Origin: Vibrio maritimus
GTDB lineage: Bacteria; Pseudomonadota; Gammaproteobacteria; Enterobacterales; Vibrionaceae
Direction of reading: 5' to 3'
Assembly (NCBI RefSeq): GCF_021441885.1
Contig: NZ_CP090439.1
Location: forward strand, 1,302,001 to 1,366,000
Length of the DNA: 64,000 bases
The number at the start of each line of letters is the position of its first letter. The stretch's first letter is position 1. Position numbers and translations under genes: made by a program. Below the pieces are notes generated by a model, which did not search any database, was not told the DNA's origin, and saw only the letters and a program-made list of their open reading frames with translations. Below are positions 1-7,934 of the stretch, one piece after another.

Positions 1-236
1 AGAGGGATACCTTCCATGCCATTCATACTGTAGCCGAGCACAGTGTATTGACTGTCGTAGCAGCTATCTTCAAAACACCATGTTGATGATGAAGGTGAAA
101 TCGCAGCGGAGTAATACTCATTGGCTGTGGTAGTTGAAGATGTATCCACTTCGACGACTCGGTACAAAGCAGCAGAAGTAACAATGGGGTAGGTTAGCAA
201 AGCGCAAACTAAAGGAAAGTGAAATACCTTGGACAC
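1..236 (-). CDS. DUF3466 family protein, N-terminal part (cut by window edge)
   Basis: The minus strand is open from a GTG at 236 to the window edge. An in-frame TAA lies four codons upstream of the GTG, and AAGG sits 7 nt before it, so this start is well fixed. The peptide begins with a short basic start and hydrophobic stretch (FHFPLVCALLTYPIVTSA), then ALYRVVEVD, an N-terminal motif I associate with the Vibrio DUF3466 family. A Cys-rich segment (WCFEDSCYD) follows. Inference: an exported protein of unknown function. The rest of the gene lies outside the window. Family assignment is from recall of the ALYRVVEV motif, not a search. Confidence 0.65.
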   Translation of the reverse strand, partial: MSKVFHFPLVCALLTYPIVTSAALYRVVEVDTSSTTTANEYYSAAISPSSSTWCFEDSCYDSQYTVLGYSMNGMEGIP

Positions 237-269
237 GTAAAGACCTTATTTCCATATAAATGAGGAGCA

Positions 270-297
270 CACTGCATAACAGAACCGTTATGCAGTG
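270..297 (-). terminator. 11-bp-stem hairpin after the EF-hand gene
   Basis: CACTGCATAAC (270-280) pairs perfectly with GTTATGCAGTG (287-297) around a 6-nt loop. It lies just downstream of the minus-strand EF-hand gene and upstream of the DUF3466 start. There is no U-run, so it may be a weak terminator or an mRNA-end stabiliser. Confidence 0.5.
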
Positions 298-313
298 AAG
301 AGACTAAAGTTGA

Positions 314-565
314 TTAGCTATCGCGTTTCGGACGCTCAGGTGGCTCAGGAAGCTCAGACTCAGATAGGAAGCCATCACCGTCGCTATCAAACTTGTCGAA
401 GTCATCCAGTAGCGGGCCTCGCAGTTCATCTTTACTCAGCAAACCATCACCATTGGTATCCATCTCTTCAAATGAAGGTGGCTTTCTGTGTTCCCCTTTA
501 GCAAAAGCTGGCTGGAAAGCGGTAGCGATCATTACGATACAAAGTGCGAATACAGTTTTCTTCAT
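314..565 (-). CDS. Exported EF-hand calcium-binding protein
   Basis: An 83-residue protein with a Sec signal peptide (about residues 1-22, ending AFA before KGEH). Two canonical EF-hand loops follow: DTNGDGLLSKDEL at about 36-48 and DSDGDGFLSESEL at about 60-72, with acidic residues at positions 1, 3, 5 and 12 of each loop. The tail is proline- and charge-rich. It should bind two Ca ions in the periplasm or outside the cell. The partner is unknown. It is monocistronic, reading toward the DUF3466 gene. Small EF-hand proteins of this form are common in Vibrio and Shewanella, and no enzymatic domain is present. Confidence 0.85.
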   Translation of the reverse strand: MKKTVFALCIVMIATAFQPAFAKGEHRKPPSFEEMDTNGDGLLSKDELRGPLLDDFDKFDSDGDGFLSESELPEPPERPKRDS

Positions 566-703
566 GGGGTTTCTCTCATTGGCAATAATGAAGCATTAGT
601 GTCGATGAAGACTGAGTGGAGAAAATGAGCAAAATGTGGAGAAAATAAGGAGAATAGCGATAAAATAACTCTTCTATTACACCTGGGAGCAATTGGAATA
701 AAG

Positions 704-1123
704 ATGGAAATCAAAACGCTGACAGCCGATGAAGTATTGCCAATAAGACATCAGGTTTTGTGGCCAGATAAGCCAGAATCATTCTGTAGAGTGGAAGGTG
801 ACGAACAAGCGCTTCACTATGGAGCGCTGGTTAACGATCGACTGGTGTGTGTAGCGTCGGTTTACTTGGATGGCAAAACGGCAAGGCTAAGAAAGTTTGC
901 GACGCTAGAGGACTACCAAGGGCAGGGAATTGGTACCAAGATACTAGAGCATACCATTGCGTCAGTTCGCGCGTTGGGTATCGATTACTATTGGTGCGAT
1001 GCTAGGGTGAGTGCTCAAGATTTCTATAAGAAGTTTGGATTAGCTGTTGAGGGTGAAGCGTTCAACAAATCAGGTATCTGGTACTTTAAAATGTCGGTCG
1101 ATTGGTCGGAAAAACGTACCTAG
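704..1123 (+). CDS. GNAT family N-acetyltransferase
   Basis: A 139-residue protein of normal GNAT length. The acetyl-CoA loop is visible as LEDYQGQGIGTKILEH (about residues 69-84), matching the Q/R-x-x-G-x-G/A pyrophosphate-binding motif. The later YYWCDARVSAQDFYKKFGL segment is the usual GNAT beta5/alpha4 region. It transfers acetyl from acetyl-CoA to an amine; the substrate cannot be told. It stands alone between divergent EF-hand and convergent LacI genes and ends at a strong terminator. Confidence 0.88.
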   Translation: MEIKTLTADEVLPIRHQVLWPDKPESFCRVEGDEQALHYGALVNDRLVCVASVYLDGKTARLRKFATLEDYQGQGIGTKILEHTIASVRALGIDYYWCDARVSAQDFYKKFGLAVEGEAFNKSGIWYFKMSVDWSEKRT

Positions 1124-1134
1124 TCAAAATCGAA

Positions 1135-1166
1135 AAAGGAGCGTGTTCTAAAAGACGCTCCTTTTT
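1135..1166 (+). terminator. Rho-independent terminator after the GNAT gene
   Basis: GGAGCGT (1138-1144) pairs with ACGCTCC (1155-1161), extended by AAA/TTT, and is followed by T6. The run of A on the 5' side could make it work in both directions, so it may also end the convergent LacI transcript. Confidence 0.88.
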
Positions 1167-1192
1167 TGATTTTAGCTATTTTTGACTCGTCA

Positions 1193-2149
1193 CTATCTAC
1201 GATTGATAACCGACTCACGAGTCACAAGTCGACCAGTAATCAGAGGCTTATTCGACATTGGTTTGTCGTCTAGAATCGCATCTAATTGCTCCATTGCCAT
1301 ATCGACGATCTGTTGAGAAGGGTAACTAATACAGGTAAGCGGCGGATTAAGCTGACTTGCCAGTTGAGAATCTTCTAGCGATACGATTGAGACCTCTTGC
1401 GGTGTCGCTAAGTTGAAATCTCTAAATAGGTTCATTGCTACCGCGGCTTGGCTGTCGCGCATAACTACTAGCGCCGTGAACGGGTGATAGCTGTTTAAAA
1501 GCGACATAATCGCTTGTTCATTATTGCCATTTGCTGTGACGATAAGCTGTCGGTTTACGGGCATGGCTGAATTTTGTAGCGACGTTTTATAGCCTTCGAG
1601 AACCTGTGTTGATGCGTAGCTTTCATCATCCACAACGATGGCGATGCTCGCATGTCCTTTACTGGATAAGAAGCGACATGCGCTCTCAGCAGCAAACTTA
1701 TAGTCGTATCCGATGGCGTGCTCTGCGCTCGCTAAACTATCGACAGCAATAACATTGTCGTTGGCTAGAGACTCGACGGTGCCACCGAGCGAGATGATAG
1801 CGTCACAGTGTCTCTGGTTGAGTTCTTCCACCATGCGAACTTGCTCATCTGCGGTTTCAGCAAATTGCACCAGCATGTGCTTGCCTTTTGCTTTCAATGA
1901 CTTTGCAAGTAGTGGCAGATAGGTAGAAACTTGTCCTGCATCGCTAGATGAGAGAATCACACCAATATAATCAGAGCGTTGATTTGCTAGTGTTTGCGCA
2001 GCGGCATTCGGACGGTAGTTCAGCTCTTCGGCAGCGCGTAATACGGCCTCACGACTCTCAGGTTTAACGCCACGGCTCCCGCTCATCACGCGAGAAACGG
2101 TCGCTTTCGATACGTTTGCTAGCAGAGAGACATCGGTGATAGTAGCCAT
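1193..2149 (-). CDS. LacI-family regulator of the adjacent beta-glucoside PTS
   Basis: A 318-residue LacI/GalR repressor. The N-terminal helix-turn-helix and hinge helix are at about residues 1-50 (ITDVSLLANVSKATVSRVM, then ELNYRPN). A periplasmic-binding-protein-like sensor domain fills the rest. It lies directly downstream of the PTS IIA gene on the same strand, separated by a terminator and by its own operator-like palindrome. The same core (GGAAACCGGTTTCC-like) recurs upstream of the PTS operon, so it probably represses both itself and the PTS. Inferred ligand: a phosphorylated disaccharide or the free sugar. It resembles the AscG/cellobiose type. Confidence 0.88.
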   Translation of the reverse strand: MATITDVSLLANVSKATVSRVMSGSRGVKPESREAVLRAAEELNYRPNAAAQTLANQRSDYIGVILSSSDAGQVSTYLPLLAKSLKAKGKHMLVQFAETADEQVRMVEELNQRHCDAIISLGGTVESLANDNVIAVDSLASAEHAIGYDYKFAAESACRFLSSKGHASIAIVVDDESYASTQVLEGYKTSLQNSAMPVNRQLIVTANGNNEQAIMSLLNSYHPFTALVVMRDSQAAVAMNLFRDFNLATPQEVSIVSLEDSQLASQLNPPLTCISYPSQQIVDMAMEQLDAILDDKPMSNKPLITGRLVTRESVINRR

Positions 2150-2186
2150 GACAACAACCTTAATAGATTCATAGAGTTTCTAGAAC

Positions 2187-2203
2187 TGGGAAACCGTTTC
2201 CCA
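2187..2203. promoter_or_regulatory. LacI-type operator upstream of the lacI-family gene
   Basis: TGGGAAACCGTTTCCCA is a 17-bp palindrome apart from its centre, about 40 bp upstream of the LacI-family start. The CG centre and AAACC/GTTT arms fit LacI-family operators. It shares its core with the palindrome at 4639-4674, which suggests autoregulation. Confidence 0.72.
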
Positions 2204-2270
2204 AGATTTCCGTTATTGTACTCTTTCAGAGGTAGTGATCCAAGTCTGATGAGAGGTTATGTAGGGCGAG

Positions 2271-2325
2271 AAAAAAAGCAGCTTAGTGTAAGGAGCACGA
2301 CTGGCCTGCTACGACCAAGCTGCTT
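2271..2325 (-). terminator. Terminator of the PTS IIB-IIC-IIA operon
   Basis: On the minus strand AAGCAGCTT (2325-2317) pairs with AAGCTGCTT (2284-2276), followed by a run of T. The loop is long (about 32 nt), so efficiency is uncertain. A second smaller hairpin (AAAACG/CGTTTT, about 2340-2363) lies just before it. Confidence 0.6.
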
Positions 2326-2421
2326 CGACCAAAGATGTTGAAAACGCTCCTATAAGACGTTTTCTTGCCTGACTCGCTCCGTGTCTGGTCGAAAAACTGG
2401 AAAAAGTAAGGTGAGACTGAA

Positions 2422-2739
2422 TTACTTAGCAGTACGCTTATGTAGTTCAATCATCTCTGCGACGAGCTCTTTTGCGAGCATAGAGGTCATCAGGTGATCT
2501 TGCGCGTGAACCATGACTAGCGTCATCTTCATTTTGCCTGTGCCTTCGTCAGCTTCGATAAGTTGGGTCTGCACTAGGTGAGCTTGGTTTGCGAACTCTT
2601 GTGCTTCTTTCATCAAACCTTCTGCTTCTTCAAACTCGCCGTTTTTAGCATGGCGAAGCGCTTCATAACATAGGCTACGAGATTGACCCGCGTTGATGAT
2701 GATGCCCATGACTTGTTCTTCTAAATCCATAGTTTCCAT
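2422..2739 (-). CDS. PTS lactose/cellobiose-family EIIA
   Basis: A 105-residue cytoplasmic phosphocarrier of the Lac family. It has the family's helical pattern (EEQVMGIIINAGQSRSLCYEAL) and the phosphorylated histidine in LVMVHAQDHLM (His78). It accepts phosphate from HPr and passes it to EIIB. It is the third gene of IIB-IIC-IIA, lying 139 bp after IIC across a hairpin. Length matches ChbA/CelC. The sugar is probably cellobiose, chitobiose or a related beta-disaccharide; sequence alone does not decide. Confidence 0.93.
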   Translation of the reverse strand: METMDLEEQVMGIIINAGQSRSLCYEALRHAKNGEFEEAEGLMKEAQEFANQAHLVQTQLIEADEGTGKMKMTLVMVHAQDHLMTSMLAKELVAEMIELHKRTAK

Positions 2740-2788
2740 TTTACGTACCTCTTAAATCTTAAATGGTGTCTACCCGAAGGTAGGAAGT

Positions 2789-2834
2789 GTCGCCCCACGC
2801 TCAACCCCAATTAAGACTAGGGGGCGACTTTTTT
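2789..2834 (+). terminator. Terminator-like hairpin within the PTS operon, antisense orientation
   Basis: GTCGCCCC (2789-2796) pairs with GGGGCGAC (2821-2828), followed on the plus strand by TTTTTT. The flanking IIC and IIA genes are transcribed from the minus strand, so the U-run is on the wrong side to end their transcript. It could end antisense RNA, or serve as an intercistronic stability hairpin. Confidence 0.45.
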
Positions 2835-2878
2835 ATTATTTGTGCCAACTGCGTTTGTTGTTACTAATAACTGGTTGA

Positions 2879-4207
2879 TTAAGCTGTTACTGGTTGACCT
2901 GCAGCTTCTTGTTGCTTCTTCTCGTCCGCTGCTTCTTGCTCTAGAAGTTGCTTCTCATAAGCTTTTAGGAACGGTAGGTACATCATTGCCGACATAGCCA
3001 TACAGATGAAGCACATGATGACAGGACTGAATGCCCAGTTAGCGGCCCACGATGCACCGATAGGTCCTGGTGTTGTCCATGGCGTTAGAGAAACCACGCG
3101 CTCCACTAGACCCCAGTCAAGAGCAAACCAACCTAGAGTCGCGTTCACCATTGGTACCAAGATGAATGGTAGGAAGAACACTGGGTTCATGATGATTGGC
3201 GCACCAAACAGAATTGGTTCGTTGATGTTAAATAGACCTGGTACGGTACCCATCTTACCAATAGTGCGTAGGTGAACGGCTTTACTACGAAGTAGTAGGA
3301 ACGCAAGTGGAAGCGTCGAACCTACACCACCGATTAGTAGGTAGTGATCCCAGAAACCTTGAACGAAGATGTGTGGGATTGCTTCGCCTGCTGCCATTGC
3401 TGCTTGGTTAACTGAAAGGTTAGCCATCCAGAATGGGTTCATGATGCCAGTTACAATAAGTGCACCGTGGATACCTGCAAACCATAGGATTTGACAAACC
3501 AGTACCGCTAGTAGAACCGCTGGAAGCGTGTCAGATGCAGAAACTAGAGGCTGAACAAGTGCCATAATTGCTTCTGGGATGATCATGCCAGTTTGTGCTT
3601 CAACGAACAGGTTTAGTGGGTGAAGCGTAATGATGATCGCCAGTACAGGAATTAGGATTTCGAATGAGCGTGCAACACCGGTTGGTACTTCAGGTGGAAG
3701 CTTGATTGTGATGTTGTTGCGCTTCAGGTATGCGTAGACTTCAGTTGAGTACAATGCAGTAATGATTGCAGTGAAGATACCTTGACCTGAGAAGTACTGC
3801 ATTGACAGCATGCCGTCTTGAACAGGCGCTGCAACAAGCAGGAAGCTCATCAGTGATAGTAGACCTGTCGTGACAGGGTCAAGATCGTGATGGCGAGCCA
3901 AGCTGGACGCTATCCCCACCGATATGAATATGGTCATGATCCCCATACTCAAGTTGAATGGCAGCATCAACTGCTCACGATACGTCTCAGAAAAATCTAG
4001 CCATGCGCGTGCAAATCCCCAAGTTGTTTCCGCAGAAAACGGAGGGAAGATAAACACCAGCATGAAAGAACCAACAATCATAAAAGGTAGTGCGGCAATA
4101 AAGCCGTCACGTATAGAAGTGATGTATTTTTGTTGACCAATTTTACCGGCAATAGGGGTGACCTTTTGCTCGATAACATTGACCATTTTGTCGTACATAG
4201 CGCCCAT
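2879..4207 (-). CDS. PTS lactose/cellobiose-family EIIC permease
   Basis: A 442-residue polytopic membrane permease of the Lac/cellobiose PTS family. Visible landmarks are the N-terminal KYITSIRDGFIAALPFMIVGS, the ILWFAGIHGALIVTGIMNPFW segment, and the NINEPILFGAPIIMNPVFFLPF signature around residues 325-345. It moves and helps phosphorylate the sugar with EIIB. It follows IIB by 80 bp and shares strand and operon. Its C-terminus is a charged Lys/Glu tail. A close paralog is encoded divergently at 4958-6280. Confidence 0.93.
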   Translation of the reverse strand: MGAMYDKMVNVIEQKVTPIAGKIGQQKYITSIRDGFIAALPFMIVGSFMLVFIFPPFSAETTWGFARAWLDFSETYREQLMLPFNLSMGIMTIFISVGIASSLARHHDLDPVTTGLLSLMSFLLVAAPVQDGMLSMQYFSGQGIFTAIITALYSTEVYAYLKRNNITIKLPPEVPTGVARSFEILIPVLAIIITLHPLNLFVEAQTGMIIPEAIMALVQPLVSASDTLPAVLLAVLVCQILWFAGIHGALIVTGIMNPFWMANLSVNQAAMAAGEAIPHIFVQGFWDHYLLIGGVGSTLPLAFLLLRSKAVHLRTIGKMGTVPGLFNINEPILFGAPIIMNPVFFLPFILVPMVNATLGWFALDWGLVERVVSLTPWTTPGPIGASWAANWAFSPVIMCFICMAMSAMMYLPFLKAYEKQLLEQEAADEKKQQEAAGQPVTA

Positions 4208-4287
4208 GTCGTTACTCTCGTTAGGATAAAATTAAGAAAAGCTCGGCGTCAAAAAGTGACCAAGGGGGGACACCGAGCAAAAAGAAG

Positions 4288-4593
4288 TTAGCCGATAAGT
4301 TCTAGTGCAAAATCAAGCACCTTATCGCCTTTTTGCATGCCGTAATCCATCATGTTGATTGGCTCAACTTTGATGCCGTGAGCATCTGCTTTCTTTTGGA
4401 AATCTGCTTGCATGTATTTCACTTGAGGACCAAGAAGTACGACTTCGTAGTTACCTACTTGAACGTCAAACTCACTTGCGCCAAATGCTTTGATTTCAGC
4501 CTCGATACCGCGTTCTTGCGCAGACGCTTCCATTTTCTTAACCAGTAGAGAGGTAGACATACCAGCAGAGCAGCAAAGCATAATTTTTTTCAT
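4288..4593 (-). CDS. PTS lactose/cellobiose-family EIIB
   Basis: A 101-residue cytoplasmic IIB domain. It begins with the family motif MLCCSAGMSTSLLVKKM; the second Cys (Cys8) aligns with the phosphocysteine of ChbB/CelA. The PQVKYM motif near residue 56 is also typical. It is the first gene of the operon. Its promoter region carries the 36-bp palindrome at 4639-4674 and a CRP-like site, so it is probably repressed by the LacI protein and activated by cAMP-CRP. Confidence 0.93.
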   Translation of the reverse strand: MKKIMLCCSAGMSTSLLVKKMEASAQERGIEAEIKAFGASEFDVQVGNYEVVLLGPQVKYMQADFQKKADAHGIKVEPINMMDYGMQKGDKVLDFALELIG

Positions 4594-4638
4594 TTTTTCT
4601 TCTCCAGAATCTTGAATGCCTATTCAATATGCACGTTA

Positions 4639-4674
4639 GGAAATCATTTGGAAACCGGTTTCCAAATGATTTCC
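4639..4674. promoter_or_regulatory. 36-bp perfect palindrome, PTS operator
   Basis: Bases 4639-4656 are exactly reverse-complementary to 4657-4674. The centre, TGGAAACCGGTTTCCA (4649-4664), is a LacI-family operator like that at 2187-2203. It starts about 46 bp upstream of the IIB start. Two further GGAAACC half-sites lie near 4698 and 4755. Confidence 0.8.
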
Positions 4675-4681
4675 AGTTAAG

Positions 4682-4697
4682 TGTGAAAACGATCACT
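4682..4697. promoter_or_regulatory. CRP-like site upstream of the PTS operon
   Basis: TGTGAAAACGATCACT matches TGTGA-N6-TCACA at nine of ten conserved bases. It lies about 90 bp upstream of the IIB start and also between the two divergent IIC-containing units, as expected for a catabolite-controlled PTS promoter. Confidence 0.7.
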
Positions 4698-4957
4698 GGA
4701 AACCAAAGTTATGGCGAAAAATTCGTGACACAGTTAACGAATGTTCTGGATTTGGGAAACCAACCTGTTCAATCGAAGTAGATTGTTTCAGTTCAGCGTC
4801 TGAAATGGCTCGCTGGCTGATGAATCGTGATCTGAATTCGGAATTTTACGAGCAGTAGGGTGAAAAACGTGGTGGAGTCAGCATATTTGGATAGTCGGTT
4901 TCCGCGAGTCTTTGCTTTCGGGTATCCTGTCGCGGATCGATAAAGCCGGTAGAGTGA

Positions 4958-6280
4958 ATGAACCAATCCATTATGAGACTGTGTGCCAATCAGGTAGAGC
5001 AGTTCATGAATCCTGTAGCAAAACTGCTGATGCGAAGTCAGCACCTTATGGCTATGCGTGATGGTTTCCAGCTGGCGATGCCCTTCATCTTCGTCGGCTG
5101 TATGTTTGTTCCGATTATCTTTCCTCCGTTTGCGGATTCCGAGTCTTGGATGTCAATGGCTTGGATGGACTTATCTCTGGCGCTTAGACCTATATTGTTG
5201 CCGACTTATCAGCTGACTCTAGGTGTTGTCGGGCTTATCGTTTCCTTTGGCGTTTCGGCAAGTCTCGCTAAGAGCTATCAATTGCCAGAACGACTGTCCG
5301 GACTGACAGGCTGTATGGCATTTCTCATGTTGGCGGGCTTCTATATCGATGGGCAAGAAGATGTTCGCTATCTTGGTGGGGCGGGGCTGTTCACGGCGCT
5401 TATTGCAAGTCTTTACTCTATCGAGGTCGTTAGGTTGTTTATCCGTTTGGGCTGGTACATCAAGATGCCCGAAGACGTGCCTATCCTAACGATTCAAAGT
5501 TTCAAGCTTATCGTACCGATCTTTGCCGTCATGATAAGCATATCGACGTTCAATGTATTTCTTGATGCGCAATTTGGTGTGCATTTCCCACAGCTGATCG
5601 AAGAGCTATTTCGCCCCTTGGTGTTAGCCTCCGATAGTCTTGCTGCGGTCTTGATTTCGATACTCATTTGCCAGCTTCTATGGTTTATGGGGATTCACGG
5701 TGCGCTGATCATTACCGGAATTATGAATCCATTTTGGATGTCTAACTTGCTAGAGAATCAAACTGCGCTAGAAGCGGGTGGACAGGTTCTGCCCCATATC
5801 TACCTACCTGCTTTTTGGGACTTCTTTGTCCTTATCGGTGGGGTAGGTTCAACGCTTCCTCTCGTATACTTAGCGATAAAAAGCCGCTCGAAGCAACTAA
5901 AGTCGGTGGGTAAAGTTGGCGCTATTCCCGCGATATTCAATATAAATGAGCCAATACTGTTCGGTTTCCCAATCATTATGAATCCGCTTTTCCTAGTGCC
6001 GTTTATTTTTGTTCCTATGTTTAACGCCACTATTGCGTGGTTCTTAACCTCCGCGGAGGTCTTAGACCGCGTGGTATTAATGATCCCTTGGTCGGTGCCA
6101 GCCCCAATAGGTGCGGCATGGGCTGCAAATGGTAGTTACATGAATGCGCTAATGGTTGTGTTCGCAATGGTGAATGCCTACTTTATCTATCTGCCATTTT
6201 TCAGAACTCATGAGAAAATTTTGGTCGAGCAAGAAGAGTTGCGCGCGAAACGAATGCAGCAAGCGCAGGTTGCTCGCTAA
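4958..6280 (+). CDS. Second PTS lactose/cellobiose-family EIIC, without its own IIA or IIB
   Basis: A 440-residue permease clearly paralogous to the one at 2879-4207. Shared landmarks are AMRDGFQLAMPFIFVGC, LLWFMGIHGALIITGIMNPFW and FNINEPILFGFPIIMNP. It is transcribed alone, divergently from IIB-IIC-IIA, with the operator and CRP site in the shared 364-bp gap. No IIA or IIB accompanies it, so it would have to borrow the neighbouring ones or act without phosphorylation. Start chosen at the ATG after GAGTGA; an ATG five codons later is also possible. Confidence 0.9.
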   Translation: MNQSIMRLCANQVEQFMNPVAKLLMRSQHLMAMRDGFQLAMPFIFVGCMFVPIIFPPFADSESWMSMAWMDLSLALRPILLPTYQLTLGVVGLIVSFGVSASLAKSYQLPERLSGLTGCMAFLMLAGFYIDGQEDVRYLGGAGLFTALIASLYSIEVVRLFIRLGWYIKMPEDVPILTIQSFKLIVPIFAVMISISTFNVFLDAQFGVHFPQLIEELFRPLVLASDSLAAVLISILICQLLWFMGIHGALIITGIMNPFWMSNLLENQTALEAGGQVLPHIYLPAFWDFFVLIGGVGSTLPLVYLAIKSRSKQLKSVGKVGAIPAIFNINEPILFGFPIIMNPLFLVPFIFVPMFNATIAWFLTSAEVLDRVVLMIPWSVPAPIGAAWAANGSYMNALMVVFAMVNAYFIYLPFFRTHEKILVEQEELRAKRMQQAQVAR

Positions 6281-6327
6281 ACTCCTCGGCCGATGAATAT
6301 CTGACGTTATTTATTTAAAACACCCTG

Positions 6328-6358
6328 TTGACCCGTCTATATGTGTAGGGTTTATCTT
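6328..6358 (+). promoter_or_regulatory. MerR-type promoter with 19-bp spacer
   Basis: TTGACC (6328-6333) and TATCTT (6353-6358) are 19 bp apart. This is the overlong spacing typical of MerR-activated promoters. ACCC and GGGT arms within the spacer form a partial dyad. It precedes the DMT-merR operon, so the MerR protein at 7299 probably controls it. Confidence 0.68.
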
Positions 6359-6393
6359 CCTCGCTCATTTATTAATGTGGAAGACAATGAAAA

Positions 6394-7305
6394 ATGCCGT
6401 TCAAACCATATAACGTGAGTGCGTTTTCGCTGCTAAGGCTCTCCCCAACTATTAAAGGCATTCTTTTTGCTCTGGTATCAACAGCATTGTTTACTGCGGT
6501 TGGGGTAATGGTGAGAGTGCTTAGCGATTCTTCAATGAGTACGTTCCAGATCTTACTATTCCGACAGTCAGTGTTTCTTGCAGTGTTGCTACCGAGTATT
6601 TGGTTCAATTGGTCGAGACTTCTTCGTCCCAAACATCTTCAGCTTCACGTTATGCGTATAGCAGGAGCTTTTACCGCACTAGTTCTTGGCTTTATTGTTG
6701 TGGCCGCTATCCCATTAGCAAATGCAACGGCTCTGGGATTCACTCAAGTTCTATTTGTCGCTGTGTTGTCGCGTGTTGTATTGGGCGAGCGTGTTTCGTG
6801 GCAGAGAATAGCGACTCTTATTATCGGCTTTGTTGGCGTTATGCTGGTGGTTCAGCCAAGCTTTGAGGGTGGAACATTATTCTATAGTTTGCTCGGATTA
6901 GTTGCTGCTTTCGGAGCGGCTATTGCAGCGTTATGTGTGAGAAAAATAGCTCAGCAAGAATCTAAGGTCGCGCTACTTGTCTACCAGGCGTTTTTTGTTG
7001 GTCTTTTGGCTTTACCACTCAGTATCCAAAGTTGGGTTTCTCCAAACTTAGAGCAGTTTGTGTTGCTGCTGGGTGTTGGACTTGTATCATCAGTTGCACA
7101 ATGGTTTGGCGTGACGGCTTATCAATATGGTGAAGCGAACGTTATTTCAAATGTTGAGTACGTTAAGATTATTTACGCTTCGATATTCGGCTTTTATCTC
7201 TTTGGAGAACTTCCGAATACATTAGCGATTACAGGAATATTCGTGTTGATATTAAGTGTTGTTATTCCAAACCTAGCGATTGAACGCAGGAGTAAAGTAT
7301 GTTGA
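6394..7305 (+). CDS. EamA/DMT-family transporter in operon with merR
   Basis: A 303-residue inner-membrane protein with about ten hydrophobic segments and two EamA repeats. PLANATALGFTQVLFVAVLSRVVLGERVSW is typical of the end of the first repeat, and the second ends near FGFYLFGELPN. Such proteins export metabolites or drugs; the substrate is unknown. Its stop overlaps the MerR start by 7 bp. The MerR-type promoter upstream suggests induction of the exporter by the MerR ligand. Confidence 0.88.
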   Translation: MPFKPYNVSAFSLLRLSPTIKGILFALVSTALFTAVGVMVRVLSDSSMSTFQILLFRQSVFLAVLLPSIWFNWSRLLRPKHLQLHVMRIAGAFTALVLGFIVVAAIPLANATALGFTQVLFVAVLSRVVLGERVSWQRIATLIIGFVGVMLVVQPSFEGGTLFYSLLGLVAAFGAAIAALCVRKIAQQESKVALLVYQAFFVGLLALPLSIQSWVSPNLEQFVLLLGVGLVSSVAQWFGVTAYQYGEANVISNVEYVKIIYASIFGFYLFGELPNTLAITGIFVLILSVVIPNLAIERRSKVC

Positions 7306-7823
7306 CGGTTACGCAGTTAGCGAGAGAGTGTCAGGTATCACGTACAACGATTCTCTATTACGAGAGAGAAGGGCTTTTGATGCCGGCTAGTCGCTCTGAC
7401 AATGGTTACCGCTGGTATGGTACGAAGGAGATTGACCGATTAAAACAGATCATTTCGTATCGGTCGTTTGGCTTGCCTATTCAGGAAATTACTGAGCTCC
7501 TGAGTAAGCAAAATCACCAGAAATCTCAACAGATCTTGAGAAATCAATTTGAAGCTCTAGAGAGTGAAGTTCAATCTCTGAGACTGCAACAAAAAGCGAT
7601 TCTTGCCGCGCTCGGTGAGCCGATAACACCCACCTCTGGTGCCATGAATAAAGAGCAATGGGTTGAGATCATGCGCAGTGCTGGATTTGACGAAAAAGAC
7701 ATGCAGCAGTGGCACTGTCAATTTGAACGAATGCGTCCAGAAGCCCATCAGGAGTTTTTAGAGTCGCTATCTATTGACGTTGACGAGATTGAATCCATTC
7801 GCGCGCAGTCACGACAAGAGTGA
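7299..7823 (+). CDS. MerR-family transcriptional regulator
   Basis: A 174-residue MerR protein. The winged HTH is at residues 1-70 (LTVTQLARECQVSRTTILYYEREGL, then NGYRWYG), followed by a coiled coil at about 80-110 and a short C-terminal effector segment with the FERMRPEAHQEFLESL motif. No metal-binding Cys cluster is present, so the signal is probably organic. The start overlaps the upstream exporter gene. The effector segment resembles the linker of the MerR-methyltransferase protein at 22180-23349, placing both in one subfamily. Confidence 0.9.
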   Translation: MLTVTQLARECQVSRTTILYYEREGLLMPASRSDNGYRWYGTKEIDRLKQIISYRSFGLPIQEITELLSKQNHQKSQQILRNQFEALESEVQSLRLQQKAILAALGEPITPTSGAMNKEQWVEIMRSAGFDEKDMQQWHCQFERMRPEAHQEFLESLSIDVDEIESIRAQSRQE

Positions 7824-7843
7824 TTCTCACTGGTTGGGACCAA

Positions 7844-7859
7844 GCAACGAAAACGTTGC
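7844..7859. terminator. Short GCAACG/CGTTGC hairpin after merR
   Basis: GCAACG-AAAA-CGTTGC forms a 6-bp GC-rich stem with a tetraloop 20 bp after the merR stop. There is no U-run, so it is at best a weak terminator. Confidence 0.35.
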
Positions 7860-7934
7860 GTCAGATTAATGAAATCATCAATAGGTGCGAAGTATCATTG
7901 TTAAGTTATTCATAAACCAAAGCAATTTCGGCTC

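Noticed and set aside
4720..4740. A second CRP site at CGTGACACAGTTAACG
   Set aside because: Only one arm resembles the consensus; the better site is at 4682.
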